Positions 26,704 to 35,289 of a DNA stretch of 44,177 bases are shown one piece after another. The translations under genes were made by a program, and so were the position numbers. Position 1 is the first letter of the stretch, and each line of letters opens with the position of its first letter. The stretch is from Bacteroidales bacterium (lineage in GTDB: Bacteria; Bacteroidota; Bacteroidia; Bacteroidales; UBA932): the NCBI GenBank assembly GCA_024689525.1, contig JAILDI010000073.1:1-44177 (forward strand), in the 5' to 3' direction. The notes under the pieces were generated by a model. It saw only the letters and a list, made by a program, of their open reading frames with translations, was not told where the DNA came from and made no database searches.

Positions 26704-28337
26704 TGTTCCAGCGTGCATTGGAACTTGAGCCCGGGCGAAGGTCCGGGCTTTTTGTCGCTCCAGGCGCATGAGGCGCGGATGGCCGATTTGAGGCGGAAAC
26801 GACGTGCACGCAACGTGTGCGACAGCAGCAGGGACAGGGCCTGGCCGCGGCCGTAACAGGCTGGAACCGAGAAACTGCCGGGGATATCGCGTTCGTAGAC
26901 ATATATGCGTGAGGCCCAGGCGGAGGTGCTGTAACAGGTGCTGCGGAACCATATCTGCCACGCTCCCGGCGTGTAGCCTGCCTCCCCGTACATCAGCAGG
27001 CCCGGGCCCTGGCACCAGGCGCCGTGCAGGCGCATTTTGACGCTCACCGTGCCGTCGGACAGAAGCGCGTCCGAACGCAGTTCCGCGCGCCAGGGTTCAT
27101 AGCTCCGATAGCGCACGATAAGGCGGCTGTCCACGCGCAGCAGACTGTCCGGACGGACGCCCCAGGAAGCCGTCAGCTTCAGTTCATGGCGGCGGGGGTC
27201 CGAGCCGGGAACCGGCAGCAGGCGCAGCCGGGCCACGGCGTCCACGGAATGCCGCTTCTCACTGCTGCCGAAGCCCGTTTTTCCGGCGATGGGCACGTAG
27301 CCTCCGCCGCTGTATTTGCAGCCCAGGGCGGCGGAGTATTCGCCGTATTTCCGGCCCGTCCAGGAGGACGGCAGGGCTGACAGACGGAGTGCGGCGTAGA
27401 GGCTTTCGCCAAGGGGAAGGCGCGCGCCGCCGACCGCGGCCCAGGCTCCGGGCCTGACTGCGGCTTCGCCGAAAAAGTCGGCACCCCAGAGGTGTTGCTT
27501 CACATCGGCAGAGGCCGCCAGGGAACCGTCCCACTTGAGGTTGAGCCCGTAGCTGCCGGTGCGGGAGAGCGCGGAGACGCGGCCGCCGTAACCGCCCTCG
27601 GAGGCGAAAGCCATTCCGCTCCAGGGGCCGCGGGAGTACTCGCCGGCAAAGCCGCGGTACGTTCCTTCCCCGCTCCACGACCACGAGGGCGACAGTCCCC
27701 CGCCCCGCCTGGAGAAGCCGTCAATCGTAGCGGTGGCGTCCATCGACATACCGCTCCAGAACAGCAGGCCTTCCCCGTAGCGCAAGTTGAAGCAGCCGGC
27801 CATAAATCGGCCGCCAGGATAGCTGCAGGCAGCAAAGAAGCTCCCGCCGGAGCGGCCGTCGAAATACAGGCGCCAGGCATATCCGGCCTGCACCGCGTCG
27901 CCGCCATCGACCATAATCTTCCCAGCCACGCAGCTCAGTTCCGCGCGCCCCAGCACCTTCACGCCAAGGCGCAGAGTGTCGGCAAAGGCCTCCCCGGGCC
28001 TGCGCGTGCTCTCAAAGGAGAGGAAGGGCTCCAGGGCGAGCACCTTTTCCGGCGAGAAACCATCGACCAGCGCCAGTTCCGCGGGCGACAGGATGTCTCC
28101 GCAGCGATGCCTGTAATCCAGCACGGTGGCCACCTGATATGGCGTGAGTAAGGCGGAAAGCCGGCTCCCGTTAATGCGCACGGGATGCAGGTGCAGGAAT
28201 TCGTAATGGTCCATCGCGGCCTGGTCCATTTCCTCGGCCGATGCGCAGCCGCTGAGCGCGACGGCGGCGTCCACCCATTCCTGGGCGTGCATGGCAGCGC
28301 AAATCAGCAGGGCTGATATGAGGGCTAAACGTCTCAT
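26700..28337 (-). CDS. Helix-hairpin-helix protein with outer-membrane beta-barrel
   Basis: 545 residues from the ATG at 28337 (MRRLALISALLICAAMHAQ, signal peptide); an in-frame extension of 13 codons upstream is not needed. Residues about 30-120 are helical with HLHPVRINGSRLSALLTPYQVATVLDYRHRCGDILSPAELALVDGFS, which reads like paired helix-hairpin-helix units of the ComEA type. The rest alternates short aromatic-rich strands with Gly/Arg turns (GYAWRLYFDGRSGGSFFAACSY, GMSMDATATIDGFSRRGGG), as in outer-membrane barrels. Role unknown; DNA contact at the envelope is possible but unproven. Very GC-rich. Its stop shares CTAG with the stop of the convergent transglycosylase gene. Confidence 0.82.
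   Translation of the reverse strand: MRRLALISALLICAAMHAQEWVDAAVALSGCASAEEMDQAAMDHYEFLHLHPVRINGSRLSALLTPYQVATVLDYRHRCGDILSPAELALVDGFSPEKVLALEPFLSFESTRRPGEAFADTLRLGVKVLGRAELSCVAGKIMVDGGDAVQAGYAWRLYFDGRSGGSFFAACSYPGGRFMAGCFNLRYGEGLLFWSGMSMDATATIDGFSRRGGGLSPSWSWSGEGTYRGFAGEYSRGPWSGMAFASEGGYGGRVSALSRTGSYGLNLKWDGSLAASADVKQHLWGADFFGEAAVRPGAWAAVGGARLPLGESLYAALRLSALPSSWTGRKYGEYSAALGCKYSGGGYVPIAGKTGFGSSEKRHSVDAVARLRLLPVPGSDPRRHELKLTASWGVRPDSLLRVDSRLIVRYRSYEPWRAELRSDALLSDGTVSVKMRLHGAWCQGPGLLMYGEAGYTPGAWQIWFRSTCYSTSAWASRIYVYERDIPGSFSVPACYGRGQALSLLLSHTLRARRFRLKSAIRASCAWSDKKPGPSPGLKFQCTLEH
26728..26753 (+). terminator. Rho-independent terminator of the parAB operon, inside the opposing gene
   Basis: AGCCCGGGC (26728-26736) pairs with GTCCGGGCT (26741-26749), nine pairs with one G-U, around a GAAG loop, followed by a T tract to 26753. 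A second hairpin (GTTCCA/TGGAAC, 26705-26724) precedes it. The whole terminator lies in the 3' coding end of the minus-strand helix-hairpin-helix gene. Confidence 0.85.
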
Positions 28338-28381
28338 AATCCGCCCCAAAATACGGCAATAAGAAGTGGGAAACAATAGTG

Positions 28382-28399
28382 GAAGCCCTCAGGGGCTTC
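28382..28399. other. Hairpin in the spacer upstream of hpt
   Basis: GAAGCCC and GGGCTTC form a perfect 7-bp stem with loop TCAG. It lies between the divergent helix-hairpin-helix gene and hpt, 41 bases upstream of the hpt -7 box. No upstream plus-strand gene needs a terminator here, so its role is unclear; it may lie in the 5' untranslated region of the minus-strand gene. Confidence 0.5.
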
Positions 28400-28439
28400 A
28401 GATATTTATGTTTTTTATGCAGATTTAATGTTTTTTTTG

Positions 28440-28447
28440 TATTTTTG
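28440..28447 (+). promoter_or_regulatory. Bacteroidota -7 box TAttTTTG of hpt
   Basis: TATTTTTG in a very AT-rich spacer (28400-28480), 33 bases before the hpt ATG. It probably drives the run hpt-adk-MMPL-fakA-fakB. Confidence 0.6.
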
Positions 28448-28480
28448 TTAATTCTGTTAAAAAAAATATTCGTACTCCAA

Positions 28481-29020
28481 ATGGAAAAGGTCACACTTCA
28501 CGACAAAACGTTTGTCAGTTATATCCCCAACAAGGATATCGTCGAAGCCACTAAAGTCCTCAGCCAAAAGGTGAACGACTACTATCAGGGATCGGAAGAC
28601 ATTCCTGTAGTGCTGTGCGTTATGAACGGCGCCCTTCTGTTTGCAGGGGAACTCCTCCCCAGACTGGATTTTCCGCTTGAGATCATGACTGTGAAACTCT
28701 CCTCCTATCAGGGAACCGAATCCACGGGGGTGATACACGAGATCAGCGGCATCACGGGAGACGTAAAGGGTCGTCGCGTTCTTGTTGTGGAAGACATTGT
28801 GGACACGGGCCAGACCGTGGAGTACATAAGCTATTCGCTCAAGAAAAAGGGAGCGAGCGAAGTTAAAATCTGCACGATGCTCCTCAAGCCGGAAGTGTAC
28901 AAGAGGAAGATTCCCCTGGACTTCGTGGCTATGGAGATTCCCAACCGCTTCATCGTGGGATATGGCCTGGACTACAACGAACTGGGCCGCAACCTGAAAG
29001 ACATCTACGTACTGGAATAA
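28481..29020 (+). CDS. hpt: Hypoxanthine phosphoribosyltransferase
   Basis: 179 residues from ATG 28481 (MEKVTLHDKTFVSYIPNKDI); the open frame upstream is leader. Purine salvage: hypoxanthine or guanine plus PRPP to IMP or GMP. Seen: VLCVMNGALLFAGELLPRLDFP, flexible-loop region KLSSYQGTESTG, the PRPP-binding motif VLVVEDIVDTGQT, then KIPLDFVAMEIPNRFIVGYGLDYNELGRNL at the C-terminus. Length is typical. Followed after 4 bases by adk, the other purine-nucleotide enzyme. Confidence 0.95.
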   Translation: MEKVTLHDKTFVSYIPNKDIVEATKVLSQKVNDYYQGSEDIPVVLCVMNGALLFAGELLPRLDFPLEIMTVKLSSYQGTESTGVIHEISGITGDVKGRRVLVVEDIVDTGQTVEYISYSLKKKGASEVKICTMLLKPEVYKRKIPLDFVAMEIPNRFIVGYGLDYNELGRNLKDIYVLE

Positions 29021-29024
29021 CACT

Positions 29025-29597
29025 ATGAAATACTTTATCCTCTTTGGCCCTCCCGGTGCGGGCAAAGGCACCCAGGCCGCCTCGATGGTGGAAAACTACA
29101 AGCTCTGCCACCTTTCCACAGGCGCCCTCCTTCGCAGTGAAATCGCAGAAGGCACCCCCCTTGGACTCAAAGCCAAATCCCTCATCGAGGCCGGCAACCT
29201 TGTGCCGGACGAGGTGGTGGAAGGGATGATCGCCGCAAAATTCGCCAGCGCCCCTGACGTGAACGGCTTCCTGCTGGACGGCTTCCCCCGCACAATCGCG
29301 CAGGCGGAGGCACTGGACAAAATGCTGCAGGAGCGCGGAGAATCCGTCACCGCGGTTGTCTCCATAATGATCCCGGACGAAATGATCGCCCAGCGCATCG
29401 CCCACAGGGCCTCCATCGAAGGCAGGGCCGATGACGCAGCGCCGGAAATCGTCCAGAACCGTATCGACACCTATCACCAAAAAACCGAGCCGCTTATCGA
29501 CTATTATACCGCCGCCGCAAAATATCACGAGATCGACGGCACCGGCACCATCGAAGAGGTTGCCGGAAGGATATCGGCCCTGATGAATAAATTCTGA
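29025..29597 (+). CDS. adk: Adenylate kinase
   Basis: 190 residues, the short form without the long LID. P-loop GPPGAGKGTQ at residues 8-17, AMP site LSTGALLRSEI, DGFPRTIAQAEAL and a C-terminal NRIDTYHQKTEPLIDYY. Interconverts ATP+AMP and 2 ADP. In Bacteroides genomes, as I recall, hpt and adk are followed by obg; here five genes, including the MMPL-FakA-FakB group, sit between adk and obg. Its TGA overlaps the next ATG (TGATG). Confidence 0.96.
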   Translation: MKYFILFGPPGAGKGTQAASMVENYKLCHLSTGALLRSEIAEGTPLGLKAKSLIEAGNLVPDEVVEGMIAAKFASAPDVNGFLLDGFPRTIAQAEALDKMLQERGESVTAVVSIMIPDEMIAQRIAHRASIEGRADDAAPEIVQNRIDTYHQKTEPLIDYYTAAAKYHEIDGTGTIEEVAGRISALMNKF

Positions 29598-32086
29598 TGC
29601 ATCGAATCTTCCTACCTCTTTACAAGTGGTTCAAAGGCCATAAAGTGCTTATGCACGTGTTGCTTTGGGGCAGTTTCGTGCTGTTCGCGTATTTCGGCCT
29701 CAAGATCACTCTTGAAGAGGACATCATCAAGCTCCTGCCCCGCGAAGCCACCAACAACGAGCTGGCATTCAGCCAGATAGAGCTCAAGGACAAGGCTTTC
29801 ATCCAGATAACCTCGGCGGATCCGGAGAATCCGGCCAGCCCGGAGGATCTGGGCTACGCAATGCAGGAGTTCTGCGAAACTCTCCAGGCCAGGGACAGCA
29901 GCGGACAGTACATCCGCGGCATCCTTCACACCCTGGACATCGGCCTGGCCCTGGACGCAATGGACTTCGGCCTGGCCCATCTGCCCACTTTCGTGGACAC
30001 ATCGTATTACAGAGGCATCCTCGCCGCTACGGAGCCGGCCGCTATCGACTCGATGATGGCGGTGAACTACGACATTGTGATGGCCGATATGACGGGCGAG
30101 GCAAGCCAGTTTGTGTCGATGGACCCGCTGGGCATCCGCAACGTGGTTCTGGCGGAACTCTTCCCGGAAGGGATGGGCGCCCTGGGCGGCTACTCGATCG
30201 TGGACGGCCACCTTATGTGCCCGGACAAAACCGTGGCCCTGGCCTTCCTCACGCCCAATTTCAGTTCCACCAATTCGGGTGCGGCCACACGTTTCATCAA
30301 GGTGCTGAACAAAGTGAAGGACGAGTTCGAGGCGGAGCATCCGGATATGAAGGTGTATACTCACGGAGACGTAATGACGGGCGTATCCAACTCCAAGACG
30401 ATGAAAACGGATATGGCCCTCACCGTGGGCATCTCCTTCCTCATCATCCTGATAATCATCCTCTTCAGCTTCCACCGCGTATCCTTCGTCCTGCAGCAGA
30501 TATTGCCCGTGGTCTACGGCGCATTCTTCGCCCTTGCCTGCATGTACTGGATCAAGGGATATATGTCGCTGATGTCGCTGGGCATAAGCGCGCTTGTGCT
30601 GGGCGTTGCCGTAAGCTACTGCCTGCATATATTAATACATTATTATTATGTGGCCGATACGGAGTCGATGCTCCGTGACGAGTCCACGCCCGTGTTCCTG
30701 GGCTGCCTCACCACCATCGGCGCGCTGATGGGCCTCATCTTCACGGACAGCGACCTGCTCAGGGACTTCGGCCTGTTCTCCACATTCGGCCTCATCGGCA
30801 GTACCCTGTTCGCCCTTATCTTCCTCCCCCACTTCCTGCATCCTTCGCAGATCAAGTTCAAACGCAGCCACGGCTTCCCGCTGGTGGAGAGGATCAACAG
30901 CCTGCCCTGGGACAGAAACCTGGTGGTGGTGATTACCCTCCTGGTGTTCATTATCATCGGCCTGGTATTCTCCCCCAAGGTGAAGTTCGACAGCGACCTC
31001 CGCAACCTTAACTACGAGAGGCAGGAATATGTGGCCAGCGCACAGCTCTACAATGAGAAGAATGCCGATGGCGCATCGCACCTGTACTTCGCCGCGCACG
31101 ACGAGACTTCGCTGGACAAGGCCCTGGAATACAACGAGGGCTTGTCCGTCGCCCTGGATTCCCTCAAGGCCACCGGCCTGGTGAAGGGCTACTCCCCTAT
31201 CGCCAAGCTCCTGCTGGTGCCCCGGAAGGTGCAGGAGGAGAGGATCGTCGCGTGGAAGGAGTTCTGGACCGCGGAGCGGGTATCCGCCCTGCGCAAACAG
31301 CTGGCGGCATCGGCAAAAAAACACTCCCTCCCGGAGACATTCGCGGAGCCTTTCCTGGCGCTGGTTTCCCAGGACTACGAGCCCGGGGACCTGTACGAGA
31401 GCGGCATCGTCCCTCCCGGCCTGATGAGCAATTACGTGGAGAAGCAGGAAAGCGGCCGGTTTATGGTGTTCACCGACGTGGCGTTCGATATGGCCGATAA
31501 GGACAAGGTCATCGGCACTCTGGTGTCGGAACCCAACGTCCTGGTCATCGAGCCGTTCTATTACTGCCGCGATATGGTGGAGATCATCCACGACGACTTC
31601 AATACCACCCTGATGATATCGTCCCTGTTCGTCCTCCTGGTGCTGCTGATTTCCTTCCGCAACATCTGGATCGCCCTGCTGGCTTTCCTGCCGATGGGCA
31701 TCAGCTGGTACGTGCTTCAGGGATATATGGCCCTGTTCGGCCTGGAATTCAATCTGATTAACATTGTAATATCGACCTTCATCTTCGGTATAGGCGTGGA
31801 CTACAGTATCTTCGTAATGGAAGGCCTGCTGTCGGAAGCGCGGGAAGGTGAAAACAGGAAACTGGCATACCACAAGGTGGCCATCGTGTTCAGTGCGATG
31901 GTACTGGCGATAGTGACGTTCTCGCTCATCTTCGCAAGGCATCCTTCGCTCAAGAGCATCGGCCTTATCACGCTGATAGGAATGGCCTCCACAATTTTGA
32001 TAACTTATTCGCTGCAGCCCTTCGTATTCAGGCGCCTCGCCAAGATACCTTATTTCCGCCGCAGCTTCCGTATAAAAGATAAATGA
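29597..32086 (+). CDS. MMPL/RND family exporter
   Basis: 829-residue inner-membrane protein with two RND halves. Each begins with one membrane helix (about 18-38 and 438-458), then an extracytoplasmic domain, then a helix bundle (about 275-420 and 670-815). The second bundle has GIGVDYSIFVMEGLLSE and the first LGVAVSYCLHILIHYYY, the MMPL-type gate. LEEDIIKLLPR after TM1 is the usual start of the porter domain. Relatives export lipids or lipid-like molecules using the proton gradient. It overlaps adk by one base and the FakA-like gene by ATGA, which suggests a lipid substrate linked to fatty-acid activation. Confidence 0.88.
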   Translation: MHRIFLPLYKWFKGHKVLMHVLLWGSFVLFAYFGLKITLEEDIIKLLPREATNNELAFSQIELKDKAFIQITSADPENPASPEDLGYAMQEFCETLQARDSSGQYIRGILHTLDIGLALDAMDFGLAHLPTFVDTSYYRGILAATEPAAIDSMMAVNYDIVMADMTGEASQFVSMDPLGIRNVVLAELFPEGMGALGGYSIVDGHLMCPDKTVALAFLTPNFSSTNSGAATRFIKVLNKVKDEFEAEHPDMKVYTHGDVMTGVSNSKTMKTDMALTVGISFLIILIIILFSFHRVSFVLQQILPVVYGAFFALACMYWIKGYMSLMSLGISALVLGVAVSYCLHILIHYYYVADTESMLRDESTPVFLGCLTTIGALMGLIFTDSDLLRDFGLFSTFGLIGSTLFALIFLPHFLHPSQIKFKRSHGFPLVERINSLPWDRNLVVVITLLVFIIIGLVFSPKVKFDSDLRNLNYERQEYVASAQLYNEKNADGASHLYFAAHDETSLDKALEYNEGLSVALDSLKATGLVKGYSPIAKLLLVPRKVQEERIVAWKEFWTAERVSALRKQLAASAKKHSLPETFAEPFLALVSQDYEPGDLYESGIVPPGLMSNYVEKQESGRFMVFTDVAFDMADKDKVIGTLVSEPNVLVIEPFYYCRDMVEIIHDDFNTTLMISSLFVLLVLLISFRNIWIALLAFLPMGISWYVLQGYMALFGLEFNLINIVISTFIFGIGVDYSIFVMEGLLSEAREGENRKLAYHKVAIVFSAMVLAIVTFSLIFARHPSLKSIGLITLIGMASTILITYSLQPFVFRRLAKIPYFRRSFRIKDK

Positions 32087-33681
32087 ACCTGAACGCTGAC
32101 CTGTACCTTAACCTGATTCGCGGAGGAGCCGCAAAGCTCGCAGAGAACCGCGAGACCATAAACAACCTTAATGTCTTCCCCATCCCGGACGGAGACACCG
32201 GCGACAATATGCTTATGACCATCCAGGCAGGCTGCGACGCCAGCGGTTCGAGCCTGGGAGAAATGGCCGATGCCGTGGCGCACGGAATGCTCCTCGGCGC
32301 CCGCGGCAACTCGGGAGTCATCCTCTCGCGCATATTCGCAGGCATCGCCAAGGGATTCGCCGGGTTGAAAGAGGCCGATGTGAAGGACTTCACCGCCGCA
32401 ATGAAAGCCGGCGTCACTGAGGCCTACCAGGCCGTGGCCCAGCCCGTGGAGGGCACCATCCTCACCGTCTTGAGGGAGGGTGTCGATGCCGCCGTGGACG
32501 CCTCCTCGCTGGAGAAGTTCTTCGACCAGTGGATCACCGCCATGGATGTCTCCCTGGAGCACACACCGGAGCTCCTGGACGTGCTGAAGAAGGCGGGCGT
32601 CGTGGATAGCGGCGGCGCGGGCCTTATCTGCATCACGGAAGGGATGCGGGACGCGCTGTCGGGGGATGTTGTCATTTCGACCAAGGCCGAAGGCCGCGTG
32701 GAGAAATCTCATTTAGTGGACTTCAACGCCTTCACCGAAGACAGCGTCCTGGAATTCGGCTACTGCACGGAATTCATCCTCCGCCTCCAGCGGAGCAAAG
32801 TTGATCTCGAGTCCTTTGACGAAAACGTCATCCGCCAGTATCTGGAAGGCGTTGGCGACTCTCTGGTGTTCTTCCGCGACGGGTCGATAATCAAGGTGCA
32901 CGTGCACACGATGGATCCGGGTGCGGTTCTTTCGCGCTGCCGGGAGTGGGGCGAGTTCCTCACCATCAAGGTGGAGAATATGACGCTCCAGCACCACGAG
33001 AACAAGATGGACGAGCGCTTTAAGCGCCAGCGCAAGGCCCTTGGCATCGTTGCCGTGGCAACGGGAGAAGGCCTCACCGCCACCTTCCGCGAGATGGGGG
33101 CCGATGCGGTGATTGCCGGCGGGCAGACGATGAATCCGCCCGTGGAGGCTTTTTTGAAGGCCTTCGACGATGTATCGGCCGATGTGATAGTGGTTCTTCC
33201 CAACAACAGCAACATCCTTCTCACGGCTCAGCAGGCAGCAAAGCTATATGAGGGCTCGCGCGTGGAGGTCATCCCCACCCACAGCCTCGGCGAGGGCTAC
33301 TTCGCTATGGCCAATATGGATGCGGAGGCCGATATCGACTCGCTCGTATCCGGTATGACCGAGGCTGCTTCTTCTGTGACCACAGGAGCCGTTTCCGCGG
33401 CAATCCGGGACTGCGAACAGGGCCACGTCGGCGATTTCCTGGGCCTCAGCGGCAAGGATATCCTCTGCGGCTCCCCTTCCCGGCTGGAGGCCGCATCGAC
33501 CCTGGCTACCAAACTCGACGCTTCCAGCGCCGACATACTTCTCATTTTCCGCGGCAAGGACGCCCCTTTGGAGGAGGCCGGGCAGTTGCGGTCGACAATT
33601 GAAAAATCCTGCCCCATGACTGAGGTTATCCTCATTGACGGCGGGCAGCCCGTATACGATTATATTTTGGTATTATGTTAA
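32083..33681 (+). CDS. fakA: DAK2/FakA-like fatty acid kinase subunit
   Basis: 532 residues. The N-terminal DhaL/DAK2 nucleotide-binding domain (about 1-200) shows NVFPIPDGDTGDNM with Mg-binding Asp at 36, 38 and 41, GARGNSGVILSRIFAG at about 72-88, and VDSGGAGLICITEGMRDAL. A middle and C-terminal FakA domain follows (about 230-532, VDFNAFTEDSVLEFGYCTEFIL, PGAVLSRCREWGEFLTIKVENM). In Gram-positive bacteria FakA phosphorylates fatty acids held by a FakB protein. The next gene is FakB-like and overlaps by 7 bp, supporting the assignment. The pair is less often described in Bacteroidota. The symbol is by homology only. Confidence 0.85.
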   Translation: MNLNADLYLNLIRGGAAKLAENRETINNLNVFPIPDGDTGDNMLMTIQAGCDASGSSLGEMADAVAHGMLLGARGNSGVILSRIFAGIAKGFAGLKEADVKDFTAAMKAGVTEAYQAVAQPVEGTILTVLREGVDAAVDASSLEKFFDQWITAMDVSLEHTPELLDVLKKAGVVDSGGAGLICITEGMRDALSGDVVISTKAEGRVEKSHLVDFNAFTEDSVLEFGYCTEFILRLQRSKVDLESFDENVIRQYLEGVGDSLVFFRDGSIIKVHVHTMDPGAVLSRCREWGEFLTIKVENMTLQHHENKMDERFKRQRKALGIVAVATGEGLTATFREMGADAVIAGGQTMNPPVEAFLKAFDDVSADVIVVLPNNSNILLTAQQAAKLYEGSRVEVIPTHSLGEGYFAMANMDAEADIDSLVSGMTEAASSVTTGAVSAAIRDCEQGHVGDFLGLSGKDILCGSPSRLEAASTLATKLDASSADILLIFRGKDAPLEEAGQLRSTIEKSCPMTEVILIDGGQPVYDYILVLC

Positions 33682-34547
33682 AGCTTTACACCGACTCCGA
33701 CACCGACGTAACCCCGAAAGTTGCTAGAGAGCACGGCTATTCCGGTTACATTTCCATGCCCTACAGCGTGGATGCCAAGACTATCTATCCCTACGTTGAC
33801 TTCGAGACATTCGACTGTCACGGATTCTACGAAATGCTGCGCGGCGGCGTTCTCCCCACGACGAGTGCCATCTCCAAAGAGCGCTACATCGAGTATTTCC
33901 AGGACGATTTCGCCGCAGGAAACGACATCCTTTACGTTCACTTCTCACGTGCGATGACCGTCACCTTCGACGCAATGGACCAGGCCGTGGCCGAGCTCCG
34001 CGCCAAGTACCCCGGCGTCCGCTTCGAAGAGATCGACTGCAAGGGCATCACCACCATCTGCTACCCCATCGTGTGCAAGGTTGGCGACATGGCGCTTGCG
34101 GGCAAATCGCTGGACGAGATTCTTGCCTGGGCCGCCTCCGACGTGGACCACTGGGCAATGTACTTCTTTGCCGATGACCTCAAGTTCTTCCGCCGCAGCG
34201 GCCGTGTGAGCGGTATCGCCGCAACTATGGGCACGCTTATCGGCCTCCGCCCCATCATCTATATGTCGCCTGAAGGCAAGATGGTTTCCAAGGGCACTGA
34301 AAAGGGCCGCGCAAAGGCAATGCAGCGCCTCGTGGACGAGGTGATGGAGAAAGGCCTGGACGTGAAGAAGCACGGAGTGTACATCGGCCATACCGATGCG
34401 CCCGAGTTCGCCAATATGGTGGGCTTTATGCTTCGCGAGAAACTTGGCGAAGACCTGCAGATCACCTACGTTGAATGCAACCCCACCGCCGGCAGCCACG
34501 CCGGCCCCAACGGTGTAGGCGTGTGCTTCCACGCAAAGGAAAGGTAA
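33675..34547 (+). CDS. fakB: DegV family fatty-acid-binding protein (FakB-like)
   Basis: 290 residues. DegV fold: opening KLYTDSDTDVTPKVAREHG, lipid-head motif LPTTSAISKERYIEYF (the TTS motif), YVHFSRAMTVTFDAM and FADDLKFFRRSGRVSGIAATMGTLIGLRPI. It ends YVECNPTAGSHAGPNGVGVCF, matching the hydroxyl-binding His/Gly region of the family. FakB binds a fatty acid and presents it to FakA; acyl-phosphate is then used for lipid synthesis. Start overlaps the FakA stop by 7 bp. Followed by a separate membrane-protein gene after 17 bases. Confidence 0.88.
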   Translation: MLKLYTDSDTDVTPKVAREHGYSGYISMPYSVDAKTIYPYVDFETFDCHGFYEMLRGGVLPTTSAISKERYIEYFQDDFAAGNDILYVHFSRAMTVTFDAMDQAVAELRAKYPGVRFEEIDCKGITTICYPIVCKVGDMALAGKSLDEILAWAASDVDHWAMYFFADDLKFFRRSGRVSGIAATMGTLIGLRPIIYMSPEGKMVSKGTEKGRAKAMQRLVDEVMEKGLDVKKHGVYIGHTDAPEFANMVGFMLREKLGEDLQITYVECNPTAGSHAGPNGVGVCFHAKER

Positions 34548-34564
34548 ATCTTAATTATTATAAT

Positions 34565-35149
34565 ATGAAACGATTAGTTATTGTTTTGGCGCTCGCGCTT
34601 GTTTCATTGACAGCCAGTGCACAGTACATTGGCGGTGCCAGGTACAAGGACATCAAGAACAATTACAATTCCAAGGATTATATGCCTTCACAGGTGGATC
34701 CGTACAGCCCCACCTGGAGCAGCTTCTTCTCATTCTTCGTTCCTGGTAGCGGACAGATGCTTTCCGGCGAACTTCTCCGTGGCGCATTATTCCTTGGTGG
34801 CGGCGCGGTTATGTCAAGCATCATCAACGATACCTATAGCGATTTGGTGGAAAATCGTTTGACAGTTAACGCCGATCAAACGGTATCATGGACCGACAAA
34901 GCAGGTGGTCAGTTGGACGTTTGGATTATCGCCGGATGCCTTGCTATCGATCTTGGCATCTCCATCTGGTCCTCCATCGACGCAAATAGAGTCGCCAAGG
35001 TGAAGAACATGTACTACCAGGACATGATGGGCCGCAGGAGCGCCGTTGAAATGAACTTCGCCCCTTCACTCGCCTTCACCCCCAGCACCGCCGGCACCGC
35101 CGGCCACGCCCAAGCCGCCCCCGGCCTTGCCTTCACCCTGGCCTTCTAA
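34565..35149 (+). CDS. Exported membrane protein of unknown function (DUF5683-like segment)
   Basis: 194 residues from ATG 34565 (MKRLVIVLALALVSLTASAQ, signal peptide); the open frame begins 30 codons earlier inside the FakB gene. After a polar stretch (GGARYKDIKNNYNSKDYMPSQ) comes SFFSFFVPGSGQMLSGELLRGALFLGGGAVMSS. This resembles the PGxGQ-x-x-x-GE hydrophobic unit of DUF5683 proteins, and a second membrane segment near 125-145 follows. The C-terminal 30 residues are Ala/Pro/Thr-rich. Base composition is less GC-rich than its neighbours. Function unknown. Confidence 0.75.
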   Translation: MKRLVIVLALALVSLTASAQYIGGARYKDIKNNYNSKDYMPSQVDPYSPTWSSFFSFFVPGSGQMLSGELLRGALFLGGGAVMSSIINDTYSDLVENRLTVNADQTVSWTDKAGGQLDVWIIAGCLAIDLGISIWSSIDANRVAKVKNMYYQDMMGRRSAVEMNFAPSLAFTPSTAGTAGHAQAAPGLAFTLAF

Positions 35150-35152
35150 ATT

Positions 35153-35173
35153 CGCCCCGGAACCCCGGGCGCG
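35153..35173 (+). terminator. Weak GC-rich hairpin after the membrane-protein gene
   Basis: CGCCC and GGGCG, plus inner GG/CC, fold with one bulged C just after the stop codon at 35149. There is no T tract, so termination strength is doubtful; the stronger hairpin is in the repeat element that follows. Confidence 0.35.
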
Positions 35174-35182
35174 AAAAACCAT

Positions 35183-35289
35183 CGTAAAATGTAACTGATT
35201 GTAAATCAATAAATAACGCAATATTGGGTGGGAATTATTTCCACCCAATATTTTATAATCCTCTGTTTATCAGACACTTACATTTCACG
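35183..35289. repeat. 107-bp palindromic element, copy B (with strong central hairpin)
   Basis: Ends CGTAAAATGTAA (35183-35194) and TTACATTTCACG (35278-35289). The central stem AATATTGGGTGG (35220-35231) pairs perfectly with CCACCCAATATT (35241-35252). It can be extended through a G-U pair to 15 pairs with a tiny loop, and is followed by TTTTAT. The hairpin probably also acts as a two-way terminator between the convergent genes at 35149 and 35278. The right-hand terminal repeat encodes the last three residues and stop codon of the PAP2 gene. Same length and outline as copies A and C. Confidence 0.88.

Noticed and set aside
32898..32909. GTGCACGTGCAC palindrome in fakA
   Set aside because: Within ordinary coding sequence, short, and explained by His/Val codons; not a parS match.
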